Source of the DNA: an uncultured Lachnospiraceae bacterium
GTDB taxonomy: Bacteria; Bacillota; Clostridia; Lachnospirales; Lachnospiraceae
Length of the DNA stretch: 7,925 nucleotides
NCBI GenBank assembly: GCA_902783295.1
Contig: CACZQT010000481.1
Span: forward strand, 1 to 7,925
Reading direction: 5' to 3'
In this document: piece after piece, positions 5,833 to 7,925 of the stretch
Numbering within the stretch: position 1 is the stretch's first letter
Layout: each line of letters begins with the position of its first letter
Program-made: the position numbers and the translations under genes
The notes under the pieces: generated by a model
Told to the model about the DNA's origin: nothing
Seen by the model: the letters and a program-made list of their open reading frames with translations, nothing else
The model's database searches: none

Positions 5833-6396
5833 ATGAAAGTTGTAAAGTGGCTGGATGAGCATTTTGAAGAATTCTTCCTGGTAATTCTTCTGATACTCAT
5901 CTCCTGTATCGAACTGATACAGGTTGTCTTCCGTAACCTGAGCTTTGTAAAGGCTCTGACGTGGCCGGAGGAGTTCTGTCGGTTCTGCTGGATCTGGAGC
6001 GTGTTCCTGTCCCTTCCTTATACGATCAGGAAAGGCAGCATGCTTCGCGTGAACGTTCTGATGGATATGCTTCCCCAGGTTGTCCGTAAAATCATCAACC
6101 TGTGCGTGGATGCCATCAACGTAGCTGTCATGGTGGTTCTCGGATACCATTCCATCAGCGTGGTAGATAAGGTCCGCACCAGTGCGGAGGCTTCTCCCGC
6201 TATGACGTGGCCTATGTGGATCATCTATTCCATTATGCTCGTTGGTTTCTTCCTGGGTGCTGTCCGTGGTGTTCAGATGATTATCATCCACATTCAGCAC
6301 TTTGGTGAGAGGGAACTTACCTCCACAGAGCAGACTATGGCTGACGCCGCCGAAGAAGCGGAAGCCGGTAAGAGAGCGGAAGGAGGGAAAGCATAA
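5833..6396 (+). CDS. dctQ: TRAP transporter small membrane subunit, DctQ family
   Basis: 187-residue inner-membrane protein with four predicted spans (about 14-33, 48-65, 85-111, 127-150), the standard DctQ topology. Family landmarks are the WPEEFCRFCWIWSVFLSLPYTIR stretch (44-66), matching the W-x-E-E-x-x-R-x-x-x-x-W-x-x-x-x-x pattern, followed by KGSMLRVNVL (67-76), where many relatives have G-x-H-I-x-V. DctQ binds DctM and is needed for uptake, helping dock the binding protein. The C-terminal tail (about 158-187) is rich in Glu and Ala and probably cytoplasmic. I chose the ATG at 5833 because AAAGGAGG (5821-5828) lies just upstream; the open frame extends further upstream but overlaps the PepSY gene. 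The stop TAA overlaps the dctM start by one base (TAATG), so translation is likely coupled. The symbol names the family, not dicarboxylate specificity. Confidence 0.92.
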   Translation: MKVVKWLDEHFEEFFLVILLILISCIELIQVVFRNLSFVKALTWPEEFCRFCWIWSVFLSLPYTIRKGSMLRVNVLMDMLPQVVRKIINLCVDAINVAVMVVLGYHSISVVDKVRTSAEASPAMTWPMWIIYSIMLVGFFLGAVRGVQMIIIHIQHFGERELTSTEQTMADAAEEAEAGKRAEGGKA

Positions 6397-7703
6397 TGGC
6401 AGCAGCTGCATTGCTTGTATTTGTAGTCTTCCTGGTAGGTATCGCTGTTTCCATCCCGATCGCGACCTCCATGGTTCTGGGTTCCCTGGCTCCCATTCTG
6501 ATCTACGGAAAGGGCGGCTCCATCCCGCAGGTGCTGAATAACACCTTCTCGGGCGCGAACTCCACCCCGATCCTGGCTGTTCCGCTGTTCATTCTGGGCG
6601 GCGTAATCATGGCCGAGGGCGGCATTTCCAAGAAACTGTTCAACTTCTTCGCTTATTTCGTAGGAAGAATTCCCGGCGGCGTTCCCTGCGCGGTTATCCT
6701 GACCTGCCTGTTCTACGGCGCCATCTCCGGTTCCGGCCCTGCCACCACGGCTGCCGTCGGTTCCATGTGCATCCCGTTCATGGTTTCTCTGGGTTATGAG
6801 AAGAGGTGGTCAGCCGGTCTGATCGCCGTGGCCGGCGGCCTCGGTGTTATCATCCCGCCTTCCATCCCCTTCGTACTGTATTCCCTGGCAACGGGTGTTT
6901 CCACCGGTAAGCTGTTCCTCGGCGGTATCTTCCCCGGCATCCTGATCGGTCTGTTCATGATGGTTTACGCTGTATTCTACTGCGTGACCAAGGGTGAAGA
7001 CCGCAAGCTGATCAATGCGAAGATGGACGAACTGAAAGCCAATGGCTTCTTCGCTCTGTTCAAGGACAGCTTCTGGGCTCTGCTCTGCCCGATCATCGTT
7101 CTGGGCGGTATCTACGCCGGTTTCGTAACTCCTACCGAAGCGGCTGTTGTATCCGTTTTCTACGCTCTGATCGTATCCCTGTTCATTTACAGGTCTGTAA
7201 AGGTTTCCGACCTGATTCCCATGCTTTGCGCGTCTGTAAAGACTTACGCCGGTCTGGCCTTCGTTCTGGCTTTCGCTACCGCGTTCGGCCGTGTGCTGTC
7301 CCTGACCAAGGCTACCAAGGCTGTGGAATCCTTCCTGGTTGACAACTTCCATTCCAGCTGGACAGTTCTGACCGTTCTGGTTATCATCTTCCTGCTGCTG
7401 GGTATGGTTATGGATACCGGCCCCGCCATCATCATTCTGGGCCCGGTGCTGCTGCCCGCTGTTTACCAGCTGGGTGTTGACCCGGTTCACTTCGGTGTTA
7501 TCCTGGTCTGCTGCCTGTCCATCGGCCTTGCGACGCCTCCTTTCGGCCTCGACTTGTTCGTATCAGGAAACCTGGCAGAAGAACCTCCGATGGGTGTTGC
7601 CAAGAGAGCCATTCCTTTCATTCTGGCTTTCCTGGTAGCTCTGATGCTGATCACCTACATTCCCTGGTTCTCCACAGCTCTGGTTGGCAAGACTCCGCTG
7701 TAA
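6396..7703 (+). CDS. dctM: TRAP transporter large membrane subunit, DctM family
   Basis: 435-residue, almost entirely hydrophobic transport subunit of normal family length, expected to carry the substrate across the inner membrane using an ion (commonly Na+) gradient by an elevator mechanism. Clear DctM landmarks are PLFILGGVIMAEGGISKKLF (63-82), the ISGSGPATTAAVGS segment (110-123), GGLGVIIPPSIPFVLY (147-162), FVTPTEAAVVSVFYAL (243-258), GMVMDTGPAIIILGPVLLP (336-354) and GLATPPFGLDLFVSG (377-391). The SGS-x-A-T and TPP-x-G segments are the two pseudo-symmetric ion/substrate-site hairpins of the family. The ATG at 6396 overlaps the dctQ stop, with AGGAGGG (6381-6387) 8 bases upstream. The gene is intact. 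Substrate cannot be told from the membrane subunit alone. Confidence 0.95.
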   Translation: MAAAALLVFVVFLVGIAVSIPIATSMVLGSLAPILIYGKGGSIPQVLNNTFSGANSTPILAVPLFILGGVIMAEGGISKKLFNFFAYFVGRIPGGVPCAVILTCLFYGAISGSGPATTAAVGSMCIPFMVSLGYEKRWSAGLIAVAGGLGVIIPPSIPFVLYSLATGVSTGKLFLGGIFPGILIGLFMMVYAVFYCVTKGEDRKLINAKMDELKANGFFALFKDSFWALLCPIIVLGGIYAGFVTPTEAAVVSVFYALIVSLFIYRSVKVSDLIPMLCASVKTYAGLAFVLAFATAFGRVLSLTKATKAVESFLVDNFHSSWTVLTVLVIIFLLLGMVMDTGPAIIILGPVLLPAVYQLGVDPVHFGVILVCCLSIGLATPPFGLDLFVSGNLAEEPPMGVAKRAIPFILAFLVALMLITYIPWFSTALVGKTPL

Positions 7704-7709
7704 AGAACT

Positions 7710-7760
7710 GAAACGTTTCCATCGGTTTCACGAACCGGTACAGAATACTGCTCCGGTTTG
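7710..7760 (+). promoter_or_regulatory. palindrome and hairpin between dctM and dctP
   Basis: The 90-base gap between dctM and dctP contains a perfect palindrome GAAACGTTTC (7710-7719), whose AACGTT centre resembles LacI-family operators. It also contains a stem CGAACCGG/CCGGTTTG (7731-7738 with 7753-7760, one G-U pair). AACCG (7733-7737) can instead pair with CGGTT (7723-7727), so two exclusive structures are possible. No T-run follows at the right distance for a terminator. A role in mRNA processing or stability that raises dctP relative to dctQM is plausible. Confidence 0.4.
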
Positions 7761-7793
7761 AAACAAATAAAACCTTTTTCAGGAGGAAGTAAC

Positions 7794-7925
7794 ATGAAGA
7801 AGTATCTTGCACTGTTTCTGGCTGCCGCTATGGCAGCTTCCACCATGGCTGTTCCGGTCAAGGCGGAAGAAATCGACACCTCTGCTTATGAAGCTCTGGA
7901 CGAAGTTGAACTCATCGGCGCTGAC
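7794..7925 (+). CDS. dctP: TRAP transporter substrate-binding protein, DctP family (5' part only)
   Basis: The first 44 codons of a gene that runs off the right edge. It starts with a signal peptide (MKKYLALFLAAAMAASTMAV..., residues 1 to about 24, probable cleavage after VKA), then an acidic mature start and VELIGAD (38-44), which fits the first beta strand of DctP-type extracytoplasmic receptors. ATG at 7794 has a very strong ribosome site, AGGAGG (7781-7786), 7 bases upstream, consistent with high expression. No lipobox cysteine is present, so the protein should be soluble outside the inner membrane. Assignment rests on the signal peptide, the strand motif and the position directly after dctQM; too little is visible to name a substrate. 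Confidence 0.82.
   Translation, partial: MKKYLALFLAAAMAASTMAVPVKAEEIDTSAYEALDEVELIGAD

Noticed and set aside
6810..7490. 226-codon minus-strand open frame inside dctM
   Set aside because: Its Gln, Asn, Glu and Gly-rich translation is the reverse complement of hydrophobic DctM codons; no start signal was found.
7709..7721. CcpA cre site TGAAACGTTTCCA
   Set aside because: There are only three bases between TG and CG, whereas the cre consensus needs four; it is kept only as a general LacI-type palindrome.

Overview
This window carries two divergently arranged solute-uptake operons separated by an AT-rich regulatory gap of about 430 bases. No regulator, enzyme, RNA gene, CRISPR array or mobile element is visible. 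The coding style (strong AGGAGG-type ribosome sites, sigma-A-like promoters, short overlaps between genes) fits the Firmicutes and relatives. Neither substrate-binding protein has a lipobox cysteine; both have plain signal peptides ending in VKA. That fits a diderm anaerobe, for example Negativicutes or Synergistota, better than a typical monoderm, but the sequence does not settle the taxon.

Left part, minus strand (5041 down to 196): a complete BMP/NupNOPQ-type ABC importer, most likely for nucleosides. The order of transcription is substrate-binding protein (3914-5041), double-domain ATPase (2294-3823), permease P (1131-2297) and permease Q (196-1134). The last three genes overlap by 4 bases each (ATGA). 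A hairpin follows the binding-protein gene and probably lowers read-through into the transporter genes. A strong intrinsic terminator (145-172) closes the operon. A clear promoter (TTGATA-N18-TATAAT) lies upstream, and a 10-base-arm inverted repeat sits at the predicted transcript start.

Right part, plus strand (5472 to the window end): a small membrane-anchored PepSY-domain protein (5472-5780) followed by a TRAP transporter: small membrane subunit DctQ (5833-6396), large membrane subunit DctM (6396-7703) and the start of a DctP-type binding protein (7794 to the edge). A TTGACA-N18-TAAAAT promoter lies about 160 bases before the PepSY gene. TRAP systems import carboxylates, sialic acid, amino acids and similar anions using an ion gradient. 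The substrate here cannot be read from what is present.

From left to right: 1-195 edge and terminator; 196-5041 ABC operon; 5042-5471 divergent control region; 5472-7925 PepSY-TRAP operon. The window is largely ordinary transport. The points most worth checking are the regulatory structures in the divergent region, the PepSY gene heading a TRAP operon, and the structured gap before dctP.
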